A stretch of DNA of 64,000 nt from Sycon ciliatum. Its lineage: Eukaryota > Porifera > Calcarea > Leucosolenida > Sycettidae. The position numbers and the translations under genes are program-made. Under the pieces are notes generated by a model. The model saw only the letters and a list, made by a program, of their open reading frames with translations, was not told where the DNA came from and searched no databases. Positions 1-17,289 of this stretch are shown here, in pieces (position 1 is the stretch's first letter; every line of letters begins with the position of its first letter). The DNA is taken from positions 18,081,389-18,145,388 of the forward strand of contig NC_088653.1 of NCBI RefSeq assembly GCF_964019385.1, read 5' to 3'.

Positions 1-263
1 CCTCCTCAGCAGTAAACCCACATTGGTGGGCAAAAGGTTGGTCTGGCAATGGCCTGACCAACCTTTCGGCCTGAATTGTTTTCGTGATCAGCACATCACG
101 CTTAGAATCACCATGATACGCATCTCATCTCCCACAAAAATGCTTTTGACCACCTTCAAACGCTACATGCGTAGTCCCTGGACCAAGTCTCATTGGCGAT
201 AATACCTCCCATTGAGAAGCGATCAATATTTTTAAAGGAATGGCAAAAAATCAAATTTGGAAC

Positions 264-474
264 GATCAGTCGGGGAAGTGAACTGCCTGTAAAGAGAAAA
301 AATTCCAGACCCAACACTTTGGAGTGAAACACTTGTCAGCGCCTTCTACGTTCGGCCTGGTCCCATAGCTCTGATAGTCAGAGCAATGCTCATGACAAGC
401 AAGGTCCCGGGTTCGTGTCCTCGTGGATCTGGCATTTTTTTCTCTTTTCAGGCAGTTCGCTTCCCCGACTGATC
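264..474. mobile_element. Foldback/MITE element enclosing a tRNA-like sequence
   Basis: Inverted arms of about 45 bp bracket the element: the left arm begins GATCAGTCGGGGAAGTGAAC at 264 and its reverse complement ends at 474, with only a few mismatches. The interior holds a tRNA-like sequence (359-430) followed by a T run. An imperfect direct repeat of about 22 bp (GAGAAGCGAT-C/T-AATATTT) lies just outside both arms, at about 209-231 and 475-497. The superfamily is not identified. Confidence 0.6.
359..430 (+). tRNA. tRNA-like sequence (probably pseudogene or SINE head)
   Basis: A D-arm/A-box-like stretch (TAGCTCTGATAGTCAGAGC) and a T-arm/B-box-like GGGTTCGTGTCC are spaced as in a tRNA, and a run of T follows at 434, as in a pol III terminator. 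The anticodon and acceptor stems pair poorly and no clear anticodon can be read, so this is more likely a tRNA-derived fragment than a working tRNA. Confidence 0.35.
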
Positions 475-584
475 CATCGAGAAGCGATTAATATTTCGTA
501 AAACAGAGTTTTCTCACAAGATAATCGTGATCACTTGCCCCGTCCGTGCACCCTAAACCAGTCAGCCTGCCCCTCTGCTCTTAC

Positions 585-4630
<4,046 letters not shown>

Positions 4631-7596
4631 TGTCGAGCGACGGCAATAACGGGCACTAAGTGCGCCACTAGTAGCGGTCGTTCAGCACGGCTTCACCCAC
4701 CGACTCTCTGTTTCCTGTCGTTGTGAACACTTGGGAGATCCTGCTGAAGCCCAGCTCAGTCGGTATCGTGGCTAGGTGCGCTGCGAGGTCAACTCAGGGC
4801 CTGCTGGTGAAAGAGCACATAATTTTCAAATCACAATAGTCACCAAAACTCACTGTTCCAGACGACGCGCCGCAAAACCTATCACGAGGCCCCGCTGCAA
4901 TTATTTCGGGCAAGGAATCTGTCGTGCGAATCAAATAATTATTTAGATTTGTGTAAACAAAACTCATGCCAGCACTGACGCGGCATGGCAGCAGCCGCTA
5001 GTGCGTGACGTTAGTAAAAGCACCGAACAAGAAAGGAGTTACGTATCCATCCCTACATCCCTACATGCAGCTGCGGCAGAACATAAAAAGAACGTAGGTG
5101 GCGGCTCAGCGCGCCCATCACTACACAGCGCGTCCTCCACCACGCTATAGCACCCGTTATCGATACGCTTTGCTTTGGACCAGGCCAGGAGGACGGCGTC
5201 ACCAGCGCACTTATTTCTCTGAGCTCCAAACAAAAGGGAATGTCGTTGCCACGCGAGGAACAATACATGGGCATACAGTTCAAATAATTCAATGGCTAAT
5301 CTAGGCCAAGCTACTAGTACTCCCAAGCTTCTGAAGAAGCCGCGCGTCTCGCTTTGGCATTCAAACATTTCCTCAGCAAGAGCACATCAATGAGCGGCGG
5401 GTAGGTATACCCTTGCACAAAGACCATGAGCAGCAATCGGGAATTTTTTATATCGCTACTGGCCTACAACAAACTCTTACAACAAACAAAAGCTAACGAA
5501 CACCACAAACAACAACGCACCTTGTCCGTCTAAGCGACCACTCAACACGACCGTCTCATCACTATTACTACTGCAGCACGCTATAACTGAAAAGCTTTCT
5601 GAGGAAGGTCTCCAGCGACCAAGCAAACAGTACGAATTCTCTCACACAAACACAAAATCAAATGCCGAGGGAAACACACGAAAAGTCAACGAGGTCATCT
5701 ACAGCCAGTACAGTACAGTCTACAGACAGTCTCCAGTACTGTGGAGTGTGGTCTCAGTGCATTACAGTCGTAACATGGTAACACGGACCGTGCAAAGAGA
5801 TGTATGCACGCACACAAAGCTGTGCTGCATGAAAATGGTCGCCGTCTTCTTGACAGTGTTCAGTGTTCAGCCAGGTGCAACCGCTGCATGCACTGCCAAT
5901 GCATGATGTTTACATGGTAGATCTACAAATTAGTACAATATGAGTCATGATGTAGTATGCGCAGAAAATATCCCCCGCGCACGCGGGCTGCAGTGTGCAC
6001 GTGTGGGACATCGACGTAGAGCCTACACACTACACTACAGTTAGGGACTTCAATTGAAAAATCAAATTCGCGAGTTTTGTATAAAACGCTAGTTTTTCTA
6101 AACCGGGAAGAATCGAGAAACAACCTGTGAAAATTTGAACCCAAAATTCCAAGGCAATCTAGAGTTATAGTCGATTGAAGATCGGAAAACGGGGGAGAAA
6201 GTAGTCACAGAAGTAAATGCAAGTATGTATGGGAGCCGTGTGGTTTCCGTCCAGCACTGCACTATCTGGTGCATACATGGCGATACAGGATATGTGTCCA
6301 TGCATGCAGTGTGCACGCATGCCGTGCGCGCCGACTTGCACAAGTCACACGTTTTCACCGTCACTGCTTCTACCAGTACAGTGTGCGCGCAGTTCACTCG
6401 ATTTTTTCGTCTACCACCAGGAAATCGCCGTGGGCTGGTTTCTGTGATCATTTTCCTTCTACGGCGATAAAGCGCGAGCCTCAATGTTGTAGAATCCTCT
6501 TGGTTTAGGCTAATTCGAGGCCGCTGAACACGAAAATCGGGTGTTCCTCGCGAAGCCGAGTACGGATCTGATCGAAATTAGTACTTCGAAGTGCACCCGC
6601 GCCAATTCGCAGAGGCATTATTTTTGGAAGCATGGCATGTGTGGCACCATTGGAAAGGTAATGACCTCAGCTACCTAAAAATAGCATCGACAAGGCCGAA
6701 AAGGCCGCGGGAGAAGATACTCGGGCCGCGAACTGCATCTCGAACTGCAGCCACGAGGCGCCCATTCACTTTGTACAGGCGAGCTGTGACTGCACTTTTC
6801 GCTTTTCAGTGACCGGAACTGAACTCCCTACTACAGTCTACCATGGTCTACAGTTCTGGCCAGAGAAATCCGCCCCCGGCAGCGCTCAACGCAGAGTAGC
6901 GCACTAGCGTATGTATGGTGCTGGTGCCGGGTAGCCCACTGAGAGTATTCACTGGATCGGATTTCTCCATCAGGGACCAGGACTCTTGAGTCGGATTTCT
7001 CCATCCAGGACTCTTGAGTCTTGTTTGCCACCGACCGGCAGTAGACCTACAAAGTACAAAGCCAAAGGCAAAGGCTACAGTGTTGCAAAGCCAGGCTAGT
7101 CTAGGCTTGAAAAGAGCCGGGGGATCACCCTCGCCACGACGCGACACTACACCGACCGTACACCATGGTACACGGACGTCGGTCACGGGTACCGGGTGTC
7201 GAGTCTGTCCGCATGGTCCGCCCTCGTCCTCAGACAGTCAGACTCACCAGTACTGCAGTAGATCAGAGCATCGCCGGCGCGCATGATTGTAGCCTCGTCG
7301 TGCACAGACCCAGTCATGTCCTTGTAGTTGTACTCCAGGGAGTCGTACGGATCGTAGCTTTCCTATCCCTGGTCTACCACAGGCACAGTACCACTCCATA
7401 CCATGGTCTAGTACTATGTCTATAGACAGTATAGTCATGTAGATCTACATCATCAGTACAATCATGTACCTAAAAATTAATGATTGTCCTTACGGCTAAT
7501 ACCTCCAATGCTCCATCCACTGGCACTGGCACTGGCTCCAGCTTGTGCACACACACCATACCATCATCCAGTCATACGGGTCACACACTGCACTGA

Positions 7597-7920
7597 TCAC
7601 TGAGTCTGTGAGTGTGACACAGCCCAGTCGTTAGTGTTGAAAAATGTAATGCCACTAATCAGGCTGCTAATGGTCAACAGAGCGGGTGTAGTGGCCATAC
7701 CGACCGTGGGCGCAAAGCCAAAATAAAAAATAGAACGGGTCGGTGCACATGACATTTTGCCATGCCAAAAACCATGAAAACAGACCTCTACTGGCTCTAG
7801 AAAAACAGAATAAGCACGAATAAAATTAATACACAGAACAACAGAGGCACAAGGGAAGTTTGTGTTACTTGCAACTCTGAGTTTCATGCCAGTGCTAGCT
7901 ATGCAATCATCATGCAACAT
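7597..7920 (-). other. Unrecognised 107-codon frame
   Basis: An uninterrupted minus-strand frame with a hydrophobic stretch (ALLTISSLISGITFF) near its end. No family is recognised, no splice chain connects to it, and it lies among repeats; it may be chance or a remnant of a mobile element. Confidence 0.15.
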
Positions 7921-7979
7921 AAAGATTCTATTACCTATTGCCAGTATTGGCCTCGCCAGTAATCAGTATAACCATGACT

Positions 7980-8070
7980 ATCAAAAAAGTATTCTTTCTA
8001 GACCAAAGAGTGGTATATTTGATAAAATTTAATAACGATAGAAATATTTACGATACTTCTCCAGACGTTT
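7980..8070. repeat. Interspersed repeat copy A (shared with 16578-16665)
   Basis: About 88 bp starting ATCAAAAAAGTATTCTTTCT is repeated almost exactly at 16578-16665. The second copy adjoins a LINE-like 3' tail, so both may be retrotransposon fragments. Confidence 0.75.
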
Positions 8071-8221
8071 GGCTTGTCCACCAACTCTACATGTATAACC
8101 ATGACTGAATTAGTATTCATGCAAGGAGAAATGTGGAGGTGTGTTAGTTGCAGCTGAGTTAGTGAGTCTGTGGTTTGGGCTATGCTGCTTTGGGTGTTGG
8201 GTTTGTACGATGTATTTTATG

Positions 8222-8330
8222 TATTTATTTTATTTTATTCCAAGCAATACATCATTACATGGCTCGGGTAGCCAATGACCACTTTGCGTGGCGATTGCAG
8301 GTTTTTTATAGCCAACCACGGTACATGTAA
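8222..8330 (-). mobile_element. 3' tail of a LINE/SINE family (TTTTA tail)
   Basis: A TTTTA-rich run followed by CCAAGCAATAC and AGCCAATGACCACTTTGCGT recurs at 44470-44575 and 45366-45470 in the same orientation, always with the A-rich tail on the minus-strand 3' side. This is typical of 5'-truncated retroposed copies. Confidence 0.65.
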
Positions 8331-8398
8331 TGATGTACATGTATGTACTGTGGTTTGTGCAATGCTTTGCCGCACTGTCATGATTGTGTAGTATGCCA

Positions 8399-8563
8399 TA
8401 GGGTCCGGCGGATTCTGCCGGCAGAAAAATTGGCAGAATTCGGTACTTTTTCTGGTAAGTTTCATGCATGTTTGGTATGTGGATAAAGAAATGGAGCAGA
8501 ATTCGAGGAGTTGCCCGCCATTGTATGGTTCTGCTGCTTTTCGAGCAGAATCCGCCGGTCCCT
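8399..8563. mobile_element. MITE of the GGGACCGGCGGATTCTGC family
   Basis: Ends are AGGGTCCGGCGGATTCTGCC (left) and the inverse of CTAGGGACCGGCGGATTCTG (right). A near-identical copy is at 43173-43354 and degenerate pieces are at about 10480-10700 and 43365-43510. It is non-coding and the superfamily is unknown. Confidence 0.65.
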
Positions 8564-9056
8564 AGACTGTAGTGTAGTAAGCAGTAAGTAGTGTGTCAGT
8601 GTGGTGCTACATGCAGTTTAAAATAATGATGGTCATGCCGATACATGATTGTAACGGAAAAACTGAAAGGCACATTATAATTTTTAATAAAAAGAAGAGG
8701 TTGTAGAGACTTGGGCGATACTTACTGTCACTTGTCAGAGAAATGTCTCTTGCTCCCTATGAGTCCCTTTGTATGTTGTAGCTGGCGCTTTCCTGCCAAC
8801 TACTTGTGTAGAGACTCTAGAGACGCTGTATGTACATTGTACATAATGATAGTGTCATGATAAGGCGAGTTCAGGACTTCAGGTGTCATGCAGCTTTAGT
8901 TTAGTCCCATGAACTGTTACTCGCCCTCCGACATCCAAGTGGGCCTACAATGACTACCCGTGCTACAATGTAGCTAATCATTATAGGAGTTTGCAATTGT
9001 AGTGAGACACAGGGAGATTTATGTGGGAGTTTAGTTGGCTGGTTTTTTTTGACTTT

Positions 9057-9375
9057 ATGACAATGGTAACGTTACACAATATTACGAAATAGAGGTTGCG
9101 ACTTCGGCGATGATTTGTAAGAAACGGCTTGCTCCCCACACTGGAGCTCGCGCTATTCCGCCTACTCAAGCTCAACTGATGAGGGGTGAATTCCCCGAAA
9201 CACTGTGTATTGAGCAGGGAGTGGTGCTTTGTTGCAGGTTTGCCGAGTCGAAGGTTCGATGGACTTCTTGTGTGCTTTGGATGGCAGTCGTGCGTCAGTC
9301 AAGTGTCAAGTAAAGTCCGCGGAATAGCGCGAGCTCCAGTGTGGGGAGCAAACCCTTTGTTACACAATATGTCAA
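9057..9375. repeat. Foldback sequence with CTCCCCACACTGGAGCTCGC arms
   Basis: The segment around 9128-9166 and its reverse complement at 9316-9352 form a stem of about 40 bp (motif GCTCCCCACACTGGAGCTCG); outer parts GTTACACAATAT also pair. A related single arm appears at 26455-26495. Confidence 0.6.
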
Positions 9376-10983
9376 TAATAATTATTATTATTACAGGCAC
9401 ATTTGACTGATAAACAACGCACTCACGACTCCGTTTTGGTGTGGTGCCATCATGATTATAATATAACGTTTCATTGGGTGTTAGGCGTCGTAGAGGCCAA
9501 ACGCCCAAAACAGGGGGCACATCTCTTATGGTTTACCTTCTACAATTCACCACCAGAGGTTTGCCAGTGCCAAAAAATTGGCTGAGTACCGTGTACAGTG
9601 TGTTGTGACTGTCTTGGTAGCGAGGTGACCTCGCTACCATTTCAGTACCAAGTAATAGCTGAACCTTACAAGCGTAATGAACCGTATTCACATGTCGTGG
9701 CATTTGTCAGGTGCCGCATTTCCTTTGCCCTCCTAAGGTCATGTATAGTGTGCCTTAGAGTTAGAGGATCTAGAACATTATTTGGAAAATATCAACAAAG
9801 AATTAATCAACAAGAGCCTCCCGCCACGCTGGCTTCAGAGGCAGCTAATGCTGTTTAGTATTTCTTTTTAGAACTTTATTATACATGTACATGTACATGA
9901 TTGATTGTACATGTATGTATTTGTGCAGGCGTTGTGGCCGGATTCCTCACTGCAACTATCAGAACAACTGGTCGCTTTATCCGAGTGGTCGCCTGGATAG
10001 GATTTATTCTTCCTTGGTGTGGGCATCCAACTTTTATACAAGTCAATAAAGGAATGTAGAGATTCATCAGCAGATAGTGGTGATCAATGAAACCAACGGA
10101 CAACGCATTGTTCTGTACATGTATGGTGATGGATGACATGCATGCCCTGACACTTGACAGCTGGGAATTCAGAGATGATTGAATACAGCTGCTAGGCGAG
10201 CCCCGCCCAACGACACGTTGCACCGCTAGTGTCGCGGTGAGGCCGCGGAGTGCATGCTAAACCAAGCCCTCACCATGGGGCAAGTGCAGGGGTCGAGCAG
10301 AGACACGAGAAGAGAGAATAACAATAAGAACCCGACCAATGATATTGAGTCAGTCACACCACTATGACCAGGACTAATGTTTACATGATTGTACGAAGTA
10401 CATGTACTGTAACAGTACATGTACTTCGTACATCTACTCTTGCTAGTGGCCCTGCAGGCCTACATGTATGCGGATATGCTTGGGAATTTGGCAGATTCTA
10501 CTCGAACACCGGAACAGTAGTAAAATTGGCAGAAACATACAGACTAGACCTTATCAAGAGTGTATTAGCTCCCTGGGAGTTTATACACTCTTGACCTTAT
10601 GCCTATGCATACATGTATATGACAGGCACTTCCTTGCCAATTTCCTTTATGCATGCCAAGCATGCATGAAACATACCAGAAAATGTACCAAATTCTGCCA
10701 ATTATTATTTGTCAGCAGTCAGTGTCCGCCAAGGGCTACGTGCCAGTAAATGCATGAAGTACAAGTACATGTACATGTACAATCTGACGTGCGACGGTGC
10801 TTGATCTCCTGTGTTCCGTCCTTTGTGAGGCTCGTCAGCGCATCCAGTGCCATCCACTGTATAACTGATCTTGGCTTCCTGTGACAATTCTGTTCTGTTC
10901 TTCCACCACGACCTGCCGCAAGTTAGTTAGTGCCAATACTAGTGCCTTGACCAAAATGGTCAGCGTTGAACCTACTGTGGCTA

Positions 10984-11112
10984 CAGTGCTGGCAACTGAA
11001 ATCCGACCCCCTGAGCGGTGCGCTCACATCGCAAAGAGGTAAAACTACGAAACAGAGACCGCTAGAATGTGAACCCACCGCCCAGGGGGGGTCGGATTTC
11101 AGTTGCCATCAC
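10984..11112. mobile_element. Palindromic TA-flanked MITE (CAGTGCTGGCA family), copy 1
   Basis: Begins CAGTGCTGGCAACTGAAATC after TA and ends with the inverted form. A second copy with better ends is at 34812-34936. TA flanks and CAGT termini are typical of Tc1/mariner-pogo type non-autonomous elements. Confidence 0.65.
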
Positions 11113-11114
11113 TA

Positions 11115-11632
11115 TAGTAACTGTTATTACATGTGCAATTGTCTTTATAAACTTGCTTCCACGCACCCTCTTCTTGCCCGACATCAGCAGCATCTTTGTA
11201 TCCTTGTGCAAAAAATCTTCCTAGCCCAAGTCCCGAAACATATTGCCAAGTACAACTGGTTTGTTACCACTAGACCAACACGCAATGCCTTATCACTGCC
11301 CCGAGCTAGTTCCTCTCTGTTTTTGAAATCCCCTTTCTTCTCAGCATACTCCCTTTGGTCTAACCTGCCTACTAGCATTAAGACATGCCAGGATATCAGG
11401 AAATTCACAGTCCAGCTTTCCACACTGTCTCATCCGAAGTGATCCCATGTATTATTAATGTGCCTCCCTTTCTTTTTCTCTCCCTATCTCCTTTCCCTCT
11501 CTGACAGCATCTTTCTTTTTTTTTCCCTTTTTAGCTTGCCGTGGTTGGCTATCACCTGACCTCTCATGTTTATTGGCAGTCTTCGGACGGGCCAGGAGAT
11601 GTTGAATAAATAAATAAATAAATAAATCAAGA
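11115..11632 (+). pseudogene. LINE (non-LTR retrotransposon) 3' fragment, RT C-terminus
   Basis: The reading frame ending at 11442 carries the typical C-terminal tail of LINE reverse transcriptases: PRASSSLFLKSPFFSAYSLW, then SNLPTSIKTCQDIRKF, ending at a stop. An AT-poor 3' UTR and a (TAAA)n tail at about 11605-11630 follow. The copy is strongly 5'-truncated; the clade (CR1/jockey/RTE-like) cannot be decided from this piece. Confidence 0.7.
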
Positions 11633-13830
11633 GTACATAATTATACCGTACTCTTGATTGAACTCATTGTAGGTACTTTACATCATTTCAACGCCTTTCC
11701 CGGACGGACGGTAGGCCTGGCAGCTCCGCTCCACGCGAAACATTTGATCGAACACCGAGCAGTGCCAAGGGACAGCTGGCCGGCCGTTGACAGTCGATGA
11801 CATCTGGTCAACTGCCAGATCCCTGCGGCGCGGCCCGGCGCAAGAGAATCCCACACATTTCACATAAATAATAATTATTATGACTGTAAACTCATGCACA
11901 AGTGACATGTCCATGTCCATGTACTTCAAAGTATGCAAGCTTTGCAACTACTTGTACATTGTATAATGCCATTACAATGCATGGTCATTGTGTGAAGGAC
12001 CATTGTGTAATGGCAGATCTTCTACTTAGTTCTAGCTGAGTAGCTGTACTGCAATAATTATGACAAAAAGAGACCTGTCAAGATCCTGCTGGGTGCGGTG
12101 GTGACAGTGGCGTTGTCACGTCTGTTAGTCAATGACAAGCTGAACTGAAGGACTACAAAATGACTTCATTCTCAGAAACAATGCTGCATGTGTGCAGAAC
12201 ACACGCGCTCATGAGATCAGTAGGTCCGGCAAACTAACGTTGTTACTTCGCGAGTGGAATGATGTCTAATTGAGGAGTGTTGGCAGCACAGAACAGGCAC
12301 ATAGATGATAGTGATACCAACCACCGCATCAGATAAGAATACAGTCATACTGGCATCACGCATTAATGCCAGCCACTGTGTCGATCGCCGTGTGAAAATA
12401 GAACCTTCAAACCTTTGAATGCCCGATTGTGTGCTCGACTACAGCAGAATTTGCACTTGTAAGCGAATCCGCTGACTCACGCTATACAGCGTCGCTGACT
12501 CACACCGTGATTATACAATCCGACGACTCATCAACAATAATGACGTACATGTAACAATATGTTCTACCACATCAATCGCATTACTACAATCGCAGCACAT
12601 GAAAGGTGATAATTGACAAATTGTAACCATGGTAACGCGGCTCATGGTCATAATATGCGGGAGCAATATCCCTGCCTGGCCCTTGATACACTGATGTACT
12701 ACTAGTACTACTAGTAGTATCCTGCCGGGGGCATGGCAGAGACCTGTACAATGTATGTGACTCTTGTGAGCTTGACATGCCGAACAGCAGTACTAGTACT
12801 ACTAGTAACTGAGTAGGCATGCTGCAGTGAGCAGTCAAACAGCATTAGTATAGGACAAACAGCAACAGTACAACTTGAACAAGTCATAGCGACCGACCGA
12901 TGGTAGTTATTCGCAATAAGGAGAGTTGCACGTCTTAACTAACCATACGTTCATACCCAGTGAATACTCTAATCTATACAGTAGAGTTCCAGAACAAGTT
13001 ACAGTACAGAGTACAGTTACAGTAGAGTTATAAAATTACTACTATAGTTCTTCTAAAGCGAACATTTGTCTGATCGCAAGCTCTCAGTGTTCTTCCTAGC
13101 CCTCAGGCTCAGGCCGGGGCTTGAACACTTCCATTTCGTGTTCTAACCCACGTGGAACGACTAGAAACATGCACAACGCCTCCCGGCCCTGGTCACAGAA
13201 TCCAACTCACCAAGGAACGACACAGAAGCCGAGAGATGCAGCCTTGCCAAATATAACAACACTTCACTTCCACCGGTAATGAGAGCAAGCGAAAAGAACA
13301 GGCAATCACTACATAGAGTACTACATGTACCAAAAGAAAAAAGAAAGAAAAACACAATTTCAAAAACCGAATAGCTAGTTTGTGCATGTAATTCGCTGCA
13401 CACGCATAGAGGGATATCGATTTTGTGCATGTATTTCGCTGCGGACGCATAAAGGGATATCGGGGTTGGAAACAACAATAGAAAGCAATTCTATCTAGGT
13501 ATACTTCTAAGACAGGCATACTATGGTAGGATCATTGGCCAGAAGTGACAGGATCTCCAACGCAGAAGACAACGGTGACAACGAGAGACATGTAGTAAAC
13601 GAAAGTCCCAAAAAAGTGTCCTTGACACGATCAGAGAACGCCGCCGCCTAAAAAGAAACTAAATACTCTAAAAGGAAATAAGGAAAAGTGAGCACCCACA
13701 CATGCGAATGCATGACTGTGACCTGGCACAGACGTGCTCAGTGCTGTGTGGAGGTGTTTGCAGCCGGGAGTCGTAAAATGCCGGTATATTACGACTCGCT
13801 GGCTCAGCTGCAGGCCGCTGAGCGTAGTGC
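11633..13830. other. 3' flank of the FN3/Tyr-rich gene; no gene seen
   Basis: Contains short palindromic ACTAGT/GTAC-rich stretches (12690-12810) and no exon-like segment. The 3' UTR of the minus-strand gene ending at 13831 must begin here, but I found no convincing poly(A) signal. Confidence 0.5.
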
Positions 13831-13937
13831 CTACATCTGCGCAGCCGAGCTGTACGGCGGTGGAGCGTTGACGTTGGTAGGGTACGGTGCTGCGGCTTGC
13901 GGTGGTGCGGCCACACCACCCCACGGTTGAGCTCCAC
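13831..13937 (-). CDS. FN3/Tyr-rich gene exon 9 (C-terminus with PPPY, stop)
   Basis: Acceptor TATGTGCAG ends at 13938; 107 nt to TAG at 13833-13831. Residues 322-355 end NAPPPYSSAAQM. The PPPY motif close to the C-terminus is a standard WW-domain ligand. Confidence 0.78.
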
Positions 13938-15703
13938 CTGCACATACAGAGTTGACATACATGATAAATTTGATGAGTTCAGATGAGATATTTCACACAA
14001 ACGTGGAGGATCTGCACCGCCACCAGCAGCAACACCACGGCCACGACCACCACCACCACCACCACTGCCCACAACAACAGCAGCAGCAGCACCACCACCA
14101 CCCCCACCACCATCACTACCAACTACACTAACAACAGCAATAGCAGCAGAAGCAGCACCACCGCCGCCGCCGCCACCGGCAGATTTCCTTACAGGAAAGG
14201 ATTCGAAGTACTGTGGTTTCCTAGACGCGAATAAGGACACTATTCTGATGCCCCGTCGAGTGTCGTTATACGCAAAGTTGATTGTAAGTTGCTACAGTCC
14301 TATTCAAGGAATGTCGATTTATCACGATGGGAAACAGCCCATTCATAATCACCCAATGTGCTCTTACCTTGCGCTTGTGGAGCGTGTGGATAAGCAGGGT
14401 TTGCCGCTACAGGACAACATAGCAAAGCAAACAACAAAATGTCAGACATGCATTCCAGGCATGGTGACCTGTAGGGGGGGGGGGGGGGGTAGTCTCAGGA
14501 CCATATGAGTGAGACGATGTATTCCAGTTTCGAGTCCAGTTTGGCAGCGGAGGAAAGTCCCAACCGGCCCGCGACCCGCATGTAATTGGGAACTCGGCGC
14601 CCGATTCGAGACTAACACATGCGCACCGAAGTACATTTTCGGTCTTGTCCTCTTTGTGGTGGGTCTGATCTACTCACCTCCCATCACTTTAGGAGCTGCA
14701 TCTGCTCCTTGATCCAAGAGGGCGGTAGTGTTCCTATGATTCATGAGACAGTTGCTTTCACAAACTTTCTCGTGAAAATAATCTGAACCGTCCACCTCAG
14801 ATTTTCAAATGGCCGAGTTTGTCACTACTTCTGAGTCATCAAACTTTCTCGTGACCTGAAAAATGCAACATTCTTATTTTGAGTTCATGAAATGCTGGCC
14901 GTCACCAATCCCCAGCAGTGGTACTGTTTGGAAGCCGACCTAAACAAAGGTTCAGTTTAATGTGTGAACATGACAAGAAAGGGTTCCATTTTGCTGTTGA
15001 ACAGCGCGCTGCGCGGCAGGTTTTCAGTGACTCGAAATGCACTAGGATTTCAAGCTAAGAGTGTCCCTGTGGCAGTTTCAACTTTCCCTTGCTACCTGAT
15101 AAGGTCTCAAGTCTCAACTCCGAACTCCCATGCATTGCGGCCGTAACGTAGCGAATTACTATCGCAGTATTGCGCAATGAAATACTCACTGAGTAGAAAG
15201 GAAAAGGACATATGGATACAAGTTAAGAGTAACTCTCCACCACTGCAGCTGTCTACGATACAGTCTTTCACTATTGGCACAACATCCGAGTTTGAAATAC
15301 CAGTAATTGTAGAACGGGTAACTATTGCGACGTAAAAATGTTTACGAATTTTGCGAGAGGCCCCGAATCGCAAACTTTGAACAACGCAAACTCGCGCCAT
15401 GCAAAGTTCAAAGAAGTATGTATTCAATATGTATGTATTCAATCGCAAACATTAAACAGCGCAAACCAGTCCAAATTTGTAAAACGCAAACATGTATTGT
15501 CGCAAACGTTACCCGTTTTACAGTAATCGCTGGTGCTCAAATCACAGCTATTATGGGAATCATGTCGGAGCAGAAAATCACAAGGAGTAAGAACAATGAC
15601 CCTCACCTGCCACTGGTGCGTTGGGATACACTGTGCAGCATTGCGAAAAGAGACAGGGAATATGTACGCACACACACACATACACACAATTGAAGGCATG
15701 CAT

Positions 15704-15739
<36 letters not shown>

Positions 15740-16262
15740 GCGCGGGCGCGCACACACACACACGCGCGCGGGCGCGCACACACACACACACGGGCGCACA
15801 AAACACACACATACATACACACACACACACGCACAAAAAGCACAGATTTTGAATGCAATTGCAAAAGACAGCCACACTGACCACGAGTAGATGCATCGGC
15901 AATAGGTTGCTTACCCCCCCCCCCCCCCCCCCCATACACAGACACAACCACTCATGCACGTACACCCAAAATGCATGCAGACATGCACAACTAGTCTTGT
16001 TTACACACAGATGTGCAATGTAAACGTGTGGCTAGCCCGCAGTATTACCTGTGGCGGCGGCCGGTGCGTGGGGATAGGCCGGCTTGCTCTCCATGGTGGC
16101 CTGTGGAGCGCCGGGCTGGCCAACGACGGGCTGCGCTGTATAGGCGCCTGGCACTGGCTGCGCGGCTGCACAACATCACACATCACACAATACACACACA
16201 CACACACACACACACATCAAACACACATCAAACACACAAACACATCACACACACACACACAT

Positions 16263-16351
<89 letters not shown>

Positions 16352-16379
16352 ATCAAACACACAAACACACAAACACATC

Positions 16380-16415
<36 letters not shown>

Positions 16416-16420
16416 GCACG

Positions 16421-16467
<47 letters not shown>

Positions 16468-16711
16468 GTGCACACACACCACACAGTCCACATCACGCAA
16501 TACACATCATACAACATAACACAATAATCATATTTCAAATCTGTATTCTCACGATAGCCAGTGGCCAATAAGAGATATCAAAAAAGTATTCTTTCTAGAC
16601 CAAAGAGTGGTATATTTAATAAAATTTAATAACGATAGAAATATTTACGATACTTCTCCAGATGTTTCGTTGTTCTGAACATCGTCAGTGGATAAAGAAT
16701 GCAATAAGAGA

Positions 16712-16776
<65 letters not shown>

Positions 16777-17254
16777 CAAATCTTTATTCTCACGATAGCC
16801 AGTGGCCAATAAGAGATAATAGTGTAAGAAAGGAGAAAGAGTGAGGAAGAATTGGGTGGGCAGGGCCTAGGGGCTAATGACTACTTAAGTGTACGGGCAG
16901 GGGTGGTCGCCACACGAGCATACAGAGTTGCGTACTTAAGTGTACGGGCAGGGGTGGTCGCTACACGAGCATACAGAGTTGTGCAACAGCAGGGATATCT
17001 CGGATTTGAAGGGAGTACGAGAAGGGATTTCGCGAAGCTGGGTGGGCAGGCAATTAAAGTAATGAAGGGCCTTGTACAGGGGAGAATGGAGACAGCGGTC
17101 AGTCCGCGGAGTTGGCAAGTGCCAAGTACGAGAGCGACGTAAATTATACGAAGGTTGCACGTTGCTAGCAGTATGCAGCGAGAGTATATGTGGTGGGGCA
17201 TAATTGTAGCGCAGAGAATGCGCGAAGAGTATATGTTTAACTTTAAAGCGTGAG

Positions 17255-17289
<35 letters not shown>

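Larger units (their letters stand above)
4631..8398. other. No supported gene; region upstream of the FERM gene
   Basis: Presumed 5' flank of the FERM gene. I see no exon chain, no RNA gene and no clear promoter element. A weak pair of inverted ends (TACAGTTAGGGACTTCA near 6028 and its rough complement near 6820) may bound an 0.8-kb DNA element, not confirmed. Confidence 0.5.

Noticed and set aside
359..430. Functional tRNA
   Set aside because: A and B box-like motifs are good, but stems pair poorly and no anticodon is readable; kept only as tRNA-like.
6098..6508. Four overlapping short frames
   Set aside because: Mutually overlapping in several frames with no coding signature.
13983..14240. 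Poly-Thr and Gly/Ala-rich frames
   Set aside because: Generated by ACC/GCC trinucleotide runs.
15439..16571. Thr-His and Cys-Val rich frames
   Set aside because: Products of CA/TG microsatellites with no start context or splice chain; a real exon (16049-16165) lies among them in another frame.
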